Source: Sisyra terminalis
Taxonomy: Eukaryota > Arthropoda > Insecta > Neuroptera > Sisyridae
DNA: 64,000 nt
Direction of reading: 5' to 3'
NCBI GenBank assembly: GCA_958496175.1
Contig: OY292276.1
Coordinates: forward strand, 51,039,080-51,103,079
The notes under the pieces were generated by a model. It was not told the origin of the DNA, did no database searches, and worked only from the letters and a program-made list of their open reading frames with translations. The stretch's first letter is position 1; the number at the start of each line of letters is the position of its first letter. This document shows, in pieces, positions 43,676-54,839 of the stretch. A program made the position numbers and the translations under genes.

Positions 43676-45299
43676 TTTGTAAAAAAATATTCTTATTAAA
43701 AGATAAAAATTTGACAAGCTTTTAATCGAACTTAATACCTTCAATCCACCAGTCTAGTTCATTCGTGAATAAGTCATTAGTATTTACCTTAACAATGTCT
43801 GTATCAATTATCAAAATACTTTTAAAATGTGCGTTTTGTTTACGACAGTTGTAACAATACTAGTTTTTCAAAATTTATAATTTATTTTAGTGATTATCAC
43901 ACTTTTGAGTGTTGTGTGAAGCCTCGTGGAAAACATCAGAAGTGTGCAGTAGGTATGTACCACAAAATGAATTGTTTTATACGTGCCATGACTTTTCAAT
44001 ACTTAATTTGCATCTGACATATTTTATTTGAGTTTAAAGTATTAGCTTCGTATTATAATTATTGTTTTACTGTAAGCTGTCGTGAAGATACAAACGATAC
44101 AAACTTAATAATTTATTAAACGTAAGCATTGATACCTATGTTGACCTATGTAGAACATATTTATAATTGATCATCATAGTAATAACAGTAATAAAATACT
44201 AAATTTAAGTGATCTTAAAGGTAAAGAATTTTGTTTTACGTCTTGTAGCAGTAGTGAAATGATCAATTTCTAATGTGAGAATGAAGTAGTTTGCTTCCAT
44301 TACTTGCTGTCCGTATTTTAATACTACGTACTCTTGATTTATATTGTTTTCCCAATCAGTCATAACGTGTTATTCAGTACTACAAAGTACTATAAAATTT
44401 ACCATATTGACAATATTTAATAGAAACTGGTATTGGTAAATGGTCACATTAGCATTACAAAAATAAAAATAAATCTAAGCCTTTGTAACAAGTTTCTACG
44501 GCAGATAGTATTTTACAATCTTTGTCACGTTTGTACTTGAACAAATAAAATTTCAAACATTTCTTATAAAAAATATTGTTAATATATTTTTTTTTTGTAA
44601 ATTTTGTAGTATTTGTGTTACTAGATTTTACCAATATAGTGATCCCCAGACTAAACTTATTTTAGACGAATTACAAGATGATTACAAAATGATTTATAAT
44701 TTGAATAGTGAAGGAATGATTTTATAGGCCATACCGTCATTGAATCGTTGTTTGGATATTTTGGATATTTTCACATTATTGTTTGGATAGTGAGCAAAAA
44801 GTTTGGACCCTAATAGTATTACTGTTACGTAAATATAATATTCCTCTGTAAAGTGTTATTTGTTGTCTTGCCTCGCTAAAATGAACTACTTGTATCTGTA
44901 TTGTGCTTATAGCATTAATTTTCACTAAAGTCAATACGATGTTCTCATTTTTAAAAAGGAAAAAATGGCGAATTTAAGGATTAAATAAGTTAAGAAATAA
45001 AAAAAAGTCAAGTTCGACTAGTTTAAAAGCCACTACCTCATATATCGTCATTCCCTCGTTTCTATTTGAAATGAGGAATTTCGAGATTGCATGAGAATTA
45101 CCCATACTTTTTGTAACAGTAGAATTTATTTACTAATCCACAATGCAATGAGTTAAAAGAAGCGAACAGAATACCGCAGAAGTCGGTAACCGGTATGTTT
45201 TAGGAGTAAAATTTTGAGGATTTTTGTTTTTGGAAAAAGTGAGCCTTATGTTTATTGTAACTAAAATTGAAAAAATGAAACAATTTTAATCTTAAATAT
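43676..45299. other. intergenic stretch with dispersed repeat
   Basis: Starts with the IER3IP1 3' untranslated region. A 61-base segment at 43891-43951, between TTTATTTTAG and GTATGT, reads FECCVKPRGKHQKCAV and could be a Cys-rich exon, but I found no partner. It also contains the second copy of the dispersed repeat. Confidence 0.35.
44590..45095 (+). repeat. dispersed repeat, copy 2
   Basis: Plus-strand counterpart of the repeat at 20560-20985, with the same order of shared blocks from GATTTTACCAATATAGTG to TCGTCATTCCCTCGTTTC. No recognisable coding region or terminal repeats. Confidence 0.65.
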
Positions 45300-45300
45300 G

Positions 45301-45451
45301 CCTACTGGTGGCTAAGTGGTCTAGGTAACTGCTTCAAAATTGGTAGGCTTTAGGTTTGATCCTCGTATCGAGTAAATTGTCGATATTTCTCGATTATGGA
45401 TTTTTATTAACCCTAGAGTCGCTAAAGACCTTAGTAGTTATAAAGCGACAA
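45301..45451 (+). repeat. tRNA-derived SINE, near full length
   Basis: The A box TGGCTAAGTGG (45309-45319) and B box GGTTTGATCC (45353-45362) have the spacing of a tRNA-like pol III promoter. A middle block CGAGTAAATTGTCGATATTT and the conserved 3' block TTAACCCTAGAGTCGCTAAA follow. The same architecture recurs at 56.85, 57.26 and 59.4 kb and in the left part of the window. Confidence 0.8.
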
Positions 45452-45734
45452 GCTCAACTATAAGCTATTACTTCTATTTTTTTGAATAGGTAAAACTATG
45501 CAGCACTATGCATTATTTTTTTTCAAAAAAAGTTCATTTCTACGAAAAGATCATGCATAACTTTTCTCCATTACCTGTGTTAAACGATTCCAAATTATGC
45601 AATTTGGTGAGTTTTTACTCCGTTAATAAGCCCCAAATTGAATTGAAATTGTATAGAGACATGGCTCAAATAATTCACTATCTACAGAATTAATTTCAAT
45701 TTTTTCTCATTATTTATGATTTTCTTCTAAATAA

Positions 45735-45800
45735 CCTTAAAGAGCCTAAGGGCCAAAGAGCCGCATAGGGCTCACAAGCAGCAGGTTCCTGACCCCTGGA
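45735..45800 (-). mobile_element. hAT-like terminus fragment
   Basis: The complement reads CCAGGGGTCAGGAACCTGC followed by GAGCCCTATGCGGCTCTTTG, the classic hAT end with its sub-terminal hairpin. I did not find the other end; the fragment is single-sided. Confidence 0.45.
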
Positions 45801-45829
45801 ATACGGAATATGTGATTGATTAAAATTCT

Positions 45830-48800
45830 TAATTATAAATTTCTGAATTTTTAATCTTCCTTATTATGTAAGTTGGTTGACTATATGACTATTATGGAGT
45901 TCATAAATTTATTCAAATATTAGGACATATATCAGGTTAAAATTTTATCCGGTCCATAACTATAATCATATCTTCCGGAAAATTTTAGTTCAACTATTGC
46001 AATGTTTATATCATTGAAGTTAGTTATATGAGTTATTTCAAAAAAGTTAAGAACAATGCGTTATTTTGAATTCATATACTTCAATGCATACCTATTACAA
46101 AAAATAATAGCTAAAATTTATATGGGAAGAATAGGGTATCTGATGGACAGGGTCGTTAACTTTGCTTTACCAAGTATGTGCTGTTACAAAATATAGGTAG
46201 TTATAATAAATCACAGATTTATTTTATAAAGTTTTCAATAATTTGTGTATAGTGATAAAATAGAAAAATTTGCAAATTATACTTTATTTTTGTTACGAGG
46301 TTTAGGTCGCACCAAACCTTACAGGTTTAAACCATAGAGAAATCAGAAACAGAAATGATAAAGTATCAAGACATAAGCTTCGGTAAACCATCATTAAACA
46401 GAGAAAAAAAAGGTAGGGTTTGCATATTTTTATCTTATTGAAGATTTAGAAAAGAAAAAAAACCTACAATGATTTTCTTTTCTTTATATTATGACGGTAG
46501 CCGAGAATTGAAGCTCTTACTATACCTCTATGCCGAATTTCTTTACTATTAAACTCAAGTACTCATAGTGCTTTACATAAGTAATGTATCAACTGGATCA
46601 TTCGATTTGTATATAAATTAGGTTTTCATTTAATTTTTGAAGAGTTTATCTCGTATAAATTTACTTGTTATAGTATTAAGATGGAAAACATAAAAGTTTT
46701 GATTTTAAATTTTAAATGACTTGGACTTGTTATTTTTAAAATTCAACCCTAATTCAATATTTGGGGATGTAATTTGTTTATAAATATCAATCATTTTCAT
46801 AAATATTGTTCTAAAAAGAATTCGGCTATCAATTAAATCAATTAAACAGTACATCAATTGTGGAGGATTTGTTGGCAGAGTCGAGCTATCGATATAACAT
46901 AATTATGCGAAGAGAATTTGAAATTTGGAGCTTTTTTTCCAAAAATTGAATCGTATTTATAATATATTTGAATTCACTATGTTTAACTTTAAACTCTTTA
47001 AATCATACCATTGCTTTAATTTCTTTAAATTTTATTATTCTATGTAGTAGCATAATGTCTTCTCTTTACTCTTTTCGTCCGACTTTTGGTATTTTTAGTA
47101 TTCTTTTAGTGCCAAAAGTAGTGGTCACCTTAGTATAATTTATGGCGCTTTTGTATTACGGGCAATGCTCTTTGTATTTGAAACAAGACCATCATCAAGA
47201 AACAAGTCTTATGATCAAGAAACTTGTATCGATTTTGAATCATCACGTGCCATTCTTTATTTAAATTGTACAAATTCTTTTCTACTTGTAAATATGCATG
47301 GAAGAAGAAAAGCCTTTACGTGGCAAATAATCGATCTAACTGCTCTAGAATTATAATATGTATTACCTAATCAAAATGTACTTAATTATACGAAAATGAA
47401 TTATTTATAAGTTTAGTTTACAAATTGCACCGTAAACAGATATTTGTTAATGTCATAATTATTGTAAATATTGGCGTCTTACTGAAAGGCTTTATGTATT
47501 GTTCTTATAAAAAAACATTTTTCATATATCTGATGCAATGTTTTTAATTCCACATTTTTTGTGTAAAAAACGTTTATTATTATGACTTACTTGAAATCTT
47601 GAAATTGAAATTATGTTACCCATTGGTAACTTTTGGTTATAATAAAATTATATTTTACAAAGCATTTTATTAAAACTTAGGATAGGTATATACGGTATAT
47701 ATCCTTCCCTTAAAATAAGCGCCACACCATTTTTATTAGAATAGAGGAAGAATGAAGTATACAAAATTAAGATTCAGGAGCATGGATAAGTGAAAAAGTT
47801 TATAAGTACGTGTATAACATGAAAAATCATTAAATCAGAATCACCAATAGAATAAGAAATATATAAAAATTAGGTAATTATTTGCTTGAATAAGTATAGA
47901 TAGTTGAGTTTAACTGAACTTTTTTTGTGAAACCAATTAAATATACATAAATGTAATTATTATCTTAAGTTTTCTCATACCTTAAATAGCTAAATGCAGT
48001 ATAATTTAAAATTGCAATACCTTGGTCAGCCTTGGTATTCTCTTAATTAGTAATTCAAAAATTCTAGCCAATAGTTCCAATGAGTTATTAATCAAATATT
48101 CAAAATACAGGAAACACGCCTTATATAATAATATAATAGTTATATTCGATTTTGTAAATCGGCCAATCCTTAGATTGCGATTTGAATCCAGCATATTAAT
48201 GTCGGTATTGAAATTACTTTTTGTATAAAGGAAATATTAAGGTTTGCTAAGTTGAGTACAATGAGAAAATAAAATCTTTTATACACTCATAATTGAATAA
48301 AACTTTTCAATAGACACGTGACAGTTATTATTAGATTTACTATTTCCTCTAATATAATTAAGAAAGTATTTTTATAAATTTTTTTTTAAATTATAATTTT
48401 TTGCAGTTTATCGTTTGATTGATGCATTTTTTTCCATTTATTATTATCATAAAGTGGAGATATTGAAATAATATCAAGAAAAATGAATCAAAATTCAGAT
48501 TGCTTTTGCTTCTGAGTCAATAAAACAATTTAATAAATTCTGTGTTCATTAATTTTTATTTTTCTTTTTAATTGTATCAATTTAAATGCATTTCAAACAA
48601 TTAGATTTAATACCATTCTCGCATTTCAATGGTTTTATTTGTGTATTGTGCAGAAGTTAATTGATTTTTATAAAAAAGCTATTTAACATTTATTGAATTA
48701 CACAATGAGTACAATTCAAAAACATTAGATGATGCATTTGTATTTATATGCACTTTAAAATCATGCCTTTCAATGAGAAACTTTCATCCCTTAAGCAGAT

Positions 48801-48930
48801 AATTTAATAATTGTTAAAGGAGATAATTGAAGAAAATAATTCTTCCTAAACTATATTATTACCATTCTTCAAAACAGACGAGGTTCACAATTCATCTGTA
48901 TATTGTTCCAGCTAATACCCACATTTCTGC
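45830..48930. other. intergenic stretch, no gene recognised
   Basis: AT-rich. A 63-codon plus-strand frame at 47165-47356 (MLFVFETRPSSRNKSYDQET) stands out slightly in composition but has no motif, no splice-compatible neighbour and no repeat partner in the window. A small overlapping pair of frames near 48.0-48.2 kb is symmetric noise. Confidence 0.4.
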
Positions 48931-48934
48931 TTTA

Positions 48935-49131
48935 GGGTCAGTATTTTCACTCACGGTTAGATAAACCATATCCTTAAGATAAATTTTTAATAGATAAAAA
49001 ATTATCTGTTTATTAAATCCTATACGTATATCGCTATTTTTAGATGAAAATATGCGTATTTTTTTCCATCCTCCGGATAAAATTTTATCTGGTAGATAAG
49101 CATCACTATTCAGAAGTGAAAATACCGGCTC
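48935..49131. mobile_element. PIF/Harbinger-like miniature element
   Basis: Left end GGGTCAGTATTTTCACT, complement of the right end GAGCCGGTATTTTCACT, flanked by TTA on both sides (48932-48934 and 49132-49134), the usual PIF/Harbinger target. It is 197 bp and non-coding. Confidence 0.65.
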
Positions 49132-49295
49132 TTAGAGAGATAATATTGCGTAGGTCATATTTTTTGTAACTAACAAATTGTTTTTACAAAATAACTTTAA
49201 CATGTACCAGTGATTTTGTAGTTGTTGTTTTAAAGAGAGACAATATTATAATGTTGAATAGAGCAACAATTGTTTTATTCACTTATAATTGTAAT

Positions 49296-49420
49296 ACACT
49301 CATCCCTCGATTAACGCTATAAATATGTCCCAAGAGATAACGTGTAATTCGAAACCGCGATAATCGAGATTTTGTAAAGTAGTGGGATAGGTTCCAGAAA
49401 ACCTCGTAAAACGAGTACAT
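49296..49420 (+). mobile_element. pogo-like element end (single)
   Basis: CACTCATCCCTCGATTAACG, later echoed by CGCGATAATCGAG, matches the CCTCGATTAACGC-type ends of pogo/Tigger elements. No matching second end was found nearby, so this is a worn fragment. Confidence 0.35.
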
Positions 49421-50344
49421 CCTATATCCACATATATCTGCATAAGAAAATATAATTTTATTAAGAAATAGATTTAATATCTTTTCTCGTCAGACAATAT
49501 AGACTAATCATTTTCTGTTAGAAACTTATAAATTCCTTTAGATTAGCGGGTAAATTGAGAGATAAGTGTCCATAGGAAATTTGTATACATAGTGCAATTA
49601 ATATTCTTGGTACATATAAGCCTATGGTGATAAAAAGAATGTACGACTGGTACGACTTCTTCAGCACTATAAGAACCAATCAGCGTAAAACAACAAGTTA
49701 CTAATGCTAGTTAGATAGGGATACATTCTTTTTTTTCTAGCACATATTGCCTCCGTTGTTCACCGTTTATCGTTTATAAAATAAATACAACGATTTGATA
49801 ATTTTGGATTTACTTCATTAAAATTGGTATTATTAGAGTTATGTGTTGTTCATCGTACCTAAATGTATTCTAAAACTAGGGGAATAATTAATCTATATTT
49901 CTGTTTATGTAAATTCCAAAGTTTGTATGTTAGTAGCAAAATTGCTGTAGAACTAATAGTCATATTTAAGTTATTCTTGTTTTAGTATGTAGATAAATTA
50001 TTCCTCTGGATCTTAGAATACGTTTGATTACGATAGAAATCGTATAACAATAATTTTAAAGAATAAAGCTTTGAAATGCGTAAATTATTAACCACTAATC
50101 CTCAATTAGCTGGTTCCTTATAACACTTTATAATCTGTAAAGCTTTAAAATTAAATATATTTTAGAATGAGTTATAAAGTTTAAATATAAGCGTAACGAA
50201 AACGCTAGCTTAAACTAGCAGTATATTACAAGCTTTATATTATTTCAAAGCACAGCTTTCTTACTTCAAACTTACTCTATATTTACATAGAGATTTCTAT
50301 GAACTGATTTTAAAAAAGAATTAAAAATAACTAAATTTACTTCC

Positions 50345-50982
50345 TTAAGGATGAATGGTTTGCACTTCTTCAGACTGATTTAAGAAATTTTTAAATTTCT
50401 GAATATAACATTAAAACATTCATCGAAATTGACATAAGCTATAGATTTTCAAAAAAGAGGATTGAATTGATAACTTCTTGCCATTTAATTTCATTTTTAT
50501 TCAAAGAAAATGTATTTTTTTAAATATAAATAATTATGCAGGTAAAACTTATAAAGACGACCTTTTATTGTACTTACGATATAGAAACGGGTGTGGGAAA
50601 CAAAGTTGTAAGAATCTTTTTTAAGATGACCATGTACTTGATTACTTTTCGATGAGAAATTTGCAAAATCTTTAGTTTCTTCATCTTCCCATGCGATTTT
50701 CTTGGAACGATAAGAAATCAAAATTTGCAGACGTTAAGTAATGCTTATATATCTACTTTTAAAGTTTAAATTTATGTTAAACATATTCAGACCTTTTTGA
50801 GATATCGGTTATGATTGCAATTCACTAAATTTCCAGATTGGAATCAATTAAATGCATAAATGTCAAAGATAACAACATAGTTTCATTCTATTTGTATTCG
50901 AATTTTTATTCAAATATAACGAGTTCTATATGCTTAAACAATACGCCAAGTAAAACTGGTTTCTTTTCGAAGCCAACAAGTG
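50345..50982 (-). other. candidate three-exon gene fragment, unidentified
   Basis: Three minus-strand segments are phase-compatible. 50945-50982 follows GAATTTTTAG, reads LVGFEKKPVLLG and ends at GTATTG. 50578-50700 follows CGTTCCAAG and is exactly 41 codons, KIAWEDEETKDFANFSSKS onward to HTRFYI, with a consensus GTAAGT donor. 50345-50374 follows TTTCTTAAATCAG and reads SEEVQTIHP with a stop. The implied introns are 203 and 244 bases, normal for this window. I do not recognise the protein and could not find the upstream exons. It is more than noise would usually give, but unproven. Confidence 0.3.
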
Positions 50983-51299
50983 CTAAAAATTCAGACGATT
51001 TCCGATGGCTGCTACTAGCTTATCACCCAAACGAAGAAATAACTTCTAGATAATGCACTGAGCATAAAATTTGTTCATACTGTTGGTTTTATGAGTTAAA
51101 GTTGATGGAGAATTTTATGTTTTATATGTTTCCATTTTGGAATCATACAATAGGTTGAAGTCTTCTTATCAGTGTGGAAATATAAAACAAAGCTAACGTT
51201 CATAATGTATGTTAGCTGGTATCAAGGACAAAGAGATCTAGTTAAAAGTGTGTTATAAATATTAAATTCTCAGCTTACAGAATTTGGTTTTCTTTTGCT

Positions 51300-52262
51300 T
51301 AATTTATAAGCTTCGGATTGTTTCAGTTAGTTGGTGGGTTGTTTGTTGTTAAGTTGTTGAAATGTTGGGTTGGTTGGATTCTAGTAACCAACCGATTCTC
51401 GTGTAGAAGGCTTGTTTGACTGGAGTTAAAAATAGATTTGTACAATTTTGTTCGATTCTTGTAACGTAACAAAATCCAAACGTATCAGCTGGCAGATGTG
51501 GTATTACTAGTGGTTAAAGGGGCAGGTAGAGTGGCTTTATTTTTTTTTTTCATTTTCCCAGAGCCATCCAGTTTGTATGTGTATGGCGCACGGAAGAACA
51601 TGAAAAAAGAGATCATCATATTCGGTTAGTGTTACAGAAATATTTGGATCTCTTTTCTTTGGATTTAAATACTTATACGTCGGGTGCTAGTTCTTTAGCG
51701 CTTCTTGGCATTAAAGCAAAAATAAATATATGACGCATCTTAAGTTGTGAGTTTTAGCCAACCCTCGTTGATATTTCGGTAGTTTCTGGAGAGCAGCTGT
51801 CGACGAAGGTCACAGGAAGAAATTTTGCTGTACCTCGTCTTAATCCCAGCCAATTTCGTGTATTTATGGATGGAACGTTTATGAAAATTCTCAATCATTT
51901 CTTCATGAATTAATATAGGTCGTGTGTTATTGAATCATCGCGTTGTTGAGGAGTGTTGAAATTTTTAATTGATATTAAAAATTGTGAATTGTTTGAATTA
52001 TATTTAAACAATACAAAATTAATAAATTAAAGTTATCGAGTGTAATGTTGTCTTTGGTATTAGCGCACATTTTATATGTGGAAGGGTGTTGGAAGAGTTA
52101 GCAGTTGATAAAACACAACGTGTTTTACAGTCACCGCGTGTTTTCCTTGGCGTCAGTGTCGGCCGCGTTATGCTCATTGTTGTGCATATCGCGTCTTAGT
52201 ATTTATTTTTTTTACGAAAAAATTCATTGGAATCTCAAATTTACTTAATTTTTTAATGTAAG
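51300..52262 (+). other. GC-richer block, possible 5' exon or promoter
   Basis: Clearly richer in GC and CpG than its surroundings, especially 52090-52200 (CACCGCGTG, GTGTCGGCCGCG, CATATCGCGTC). It ends at a consensus donor, TTAAT/GTAAGT, at about 52258. A strong acceptor (TTTCATTTTCCCAG) at 51560 opens frames of 22 and about 55 codons, and 51757-51915 holds another 52-codon frame; none is recognisable. An untranslated first exon of a plus-strand gene with a long intron is one reading; an old insertion is another. Confidence 0.3.
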
Positions 52263-52401
52263 TAATCATTTACTATCTTTAAATTAGTCGTAGTTTTTTT
52301 TACAAATAGTTTTATAATCATAAGATAAATAGATAACATTAAATTTACAATATACGATATTTTATTTTCTTAGAAATTCTACGAATATATAACAATTTTA
52401 A

Positions 52402-53630
52402 ACTTCCGCATTTTCCAAATAGTGCACAAATTAATACAAATTTGATTAAAATGCTTAATGATTTTCTTTTCTATGAGTTTTTACTATTTTCAATGGAACT
52501 GAGTATAGAAGTTAAAAAAAGCAATAAGCCGGTTTGAAACAAGCATTGAATATTAAAAAAAAATCAATTGAATTAAATAATTACTATATGACTCAACTAA
52601 TTATACACATATCTAGCGAATTTTTTAAGGTTTACTAAAAACTGTTGTCAATGTAAAACATTGTTTAAAAATCGTTAATTTATTTTAAGGTCCATGTTTT
52701 ATAAGAAATATTCAACCCAAACAAGGGTTTATGTTTACTTGACACCAACATCAAAAATTGGCTAGAAATGGTTGTCATAACTTGTGCAAATTATTCAAAC
52801 TGTAATATGTATATTAGTAATTATTTTTATTATTTAATGAAAATCATCTTGGAATCTTATTTTAAGGTCCATGCTTATCAATATATCTGATACAACCATA
52901 CAAACTTGTGTTTATGTTTACTTGACACCAACTTCAAAAATTTGCTAGAAATGGTTGTAATAGCTTGTGCAAATTATTAAAATTATAATACTTAGGTATA
53001 TAAGGTATCAAATTATTATTATTATTTAATGAAAATCATTTTGGGAATATGATAGAATCGATTACAAAACTTTAGATTTTGAGAAATTAGTAAAGTTTCG
53101 CATTTTCCCAATAGTCCACAAATTAATAAAATTGCTTTAGAAAAAATTTGATTAAAATGCTTAATGATTTTCTTTTCTATGTGTTTTTACTATTTTCAAT
53201 GGAACGAAGTATAGAACTTAAAAAAGCAATAAGCCGGTTTGAAACAAGCATTAGAAATGAAAAAAAAAATCAATTGAATTAAATAATTACTATATGACTC
53301 AACTAATTATACACATATCTAGCGAATTTTTTAAGGTTTACTAAAAACTGTTGTCAATGTAAACCACGGTTTAGAAATCGGAAACTTATTTTAAGGTCCA
53401 TGTTTTATAAGAAATATTCAAACATACAAACAAGTGTTTATGTTTACTTGACACCAACTTCAAAAATTCCAAAATTTGCTAGAAATGGTTGTATTAACTT
53501 GTGCAAATTATTAAAACTATAATATGTGGTTATATAAGGTATCAAATTATTTTTATTATTTAATGAAAATTATTTTGGGAATATGATAGAATCGATTACA
53601 AAACTTTAGATTTTAAGAAATTAGTAAGGT
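52402..53630. repeat. tandem segmental duplication with 180-240-bp subrepeat
   Basis: Block A (52402-52678) recurs as block B (53098-53385), sharing GCTTAATGATTTTCTTTTCT and AATAAGCCGGTTTGAAACAA. A subrepeat beginning TTATTTTAAGGTCCATG occurs three times, at 52679, 52857 and 53386, each with TGTTTACTTGACACCAAC and GCTAGAAATGGTTGT. The order is A-R1-R2-B-R3, as expected from duplication of an A-R unit plus one extra R. Confidence 0.85.
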
Positions 53631-53944
53631 TTGTTTTTGTTCCGTATAAAACATTTTAATAATGAAGTATCCGGACACATTTCAGACCCTCGAGATAAGC
53701 CTTATTTCCTATCGTTTATGATAAGCCTGTGATATAGATAGATAATCCTGGAAAGTGGATAGTCATTTTAAATTCGTTAATATACTCAAAAAAGAATTTA
53801 GTAAATATTTTTTTCCGTTCTCATTAATTTTTCCTAATTCACTTTTCATCAAACAATTAATTATTATATAAAATTCCTTAAAAGATTTCTTCCTAAAGAA
53901 ACATACTTCGAGTTTCGGGATTCATACAGCAAGTCTATGTACTA

Positions 53945-54837
53945 GGTGTACCGGAAAGTAATTTCGTTTTTTTAATATACAATTAAAACACAAAATTTTG
54001 TTACAACTATTGGTTTTTATCAATCATTTAATAACCCTCAATAGTATCAACATTTTAACATCTAATGTGCAAATTTTTAATGCCAAATTAGTAAAAATCA
54101 ATTGATTACTCAGGAAAATATCCATAAATTTCATTTTGAATATTACTTAAGCTTTCATTCTTTTACCACTTAGTTAATGTTGTAACGATTGAAATAAATA
54201 AAAATCCGATGGAGTAACTGTAGACGATTATAGTGGGTACGGGAATATCATTTCCTCCCCCTTAATTTCCTAGTTTTTCCAGGGCTTTTCTTCTGCAGAA
54301 AAGTCTTGCATTATAGTGTTGCAGCATAGAATTTTCTCTGTTAACAGTTCTTGGACACTTTTGGGTATTTGGTTAATCGACCAAGATTGATTATTTGATA
54401 GTTAATCGACTTTCTGGCCTACATTTGATGCAACTTCCTTCCATAACTTTTTATTGGTCAAATTTTTGCCATTCTTCCATGGTTCCAGTTGAAGAAATGA
54501 AAATTATCGAATTTGAACTTAAAATTATTCATTTTTCTTTAATGAACATCTAATGCTCTTAGATAAACATTGAAAATGTTTTGGTGAACACATTTGCATT
54601 GCTATCCTGTGGAACTTGAAGAACATACAATACCGAATTTGTATTCCTTCGTGTTTTTGGTCTTACCATTTCAATATTGATTTTGGAATAAAAATTATTT
54701 CGTATTTTTATATCATAAGTTTATAAGTTACTCTAATCATACAATGTCTTTAGTACCACTTTGAAATAACTTATGAGCAGATAAATGGTAATTGAAAGAC
54801 TATAGGTTTAAAATACGAAATTATTTTCCGGTACACC
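53945..54837 (-). pseudogene. degraded mariner element
   Basis: Inverted ends GGTGTACCGGAAAGTAATTT and, from the right, GGTGTACCGGAAAATAATTT, with TA flanks (53943-53944, 54838-54839). The minus strand near 54150-54260 reads TPSDFYLFQSLQH, then LSGKRMKA, equivalent to mariner's APSDYHLFRSLQHFLSGK, then LIFTNLALKIC. The catalytic centre is broken by stops and the 5' half is unrecognisable. At 893 bp it is shorter than a full mariner of about 1.3 kb, so internal loss is likely. Confidence 0.75.
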
Positions 54838-54839
54838 TA

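Noticed and set aside
43829..44017. Cys-rich frame FECCVKPRGKHQKCAVGM, superficially like a neuroparsin-type peptide
   Set aside because: The cysteine spacing does not match the family, there is no signal peptide in frame and no splice-compatible partner exon was found.
45301..45451. A tRNA gene
   Set aside because: A- and B-box-like sequences are present, but the cloverleaf cannot be completed and the unit recurs with a SINE-type 3' tail.
47165..47356. 63-codon plus-strand frame
   Set aside because: No motif, no neighbouring exon, no repeat copy, and a length that chance allows.
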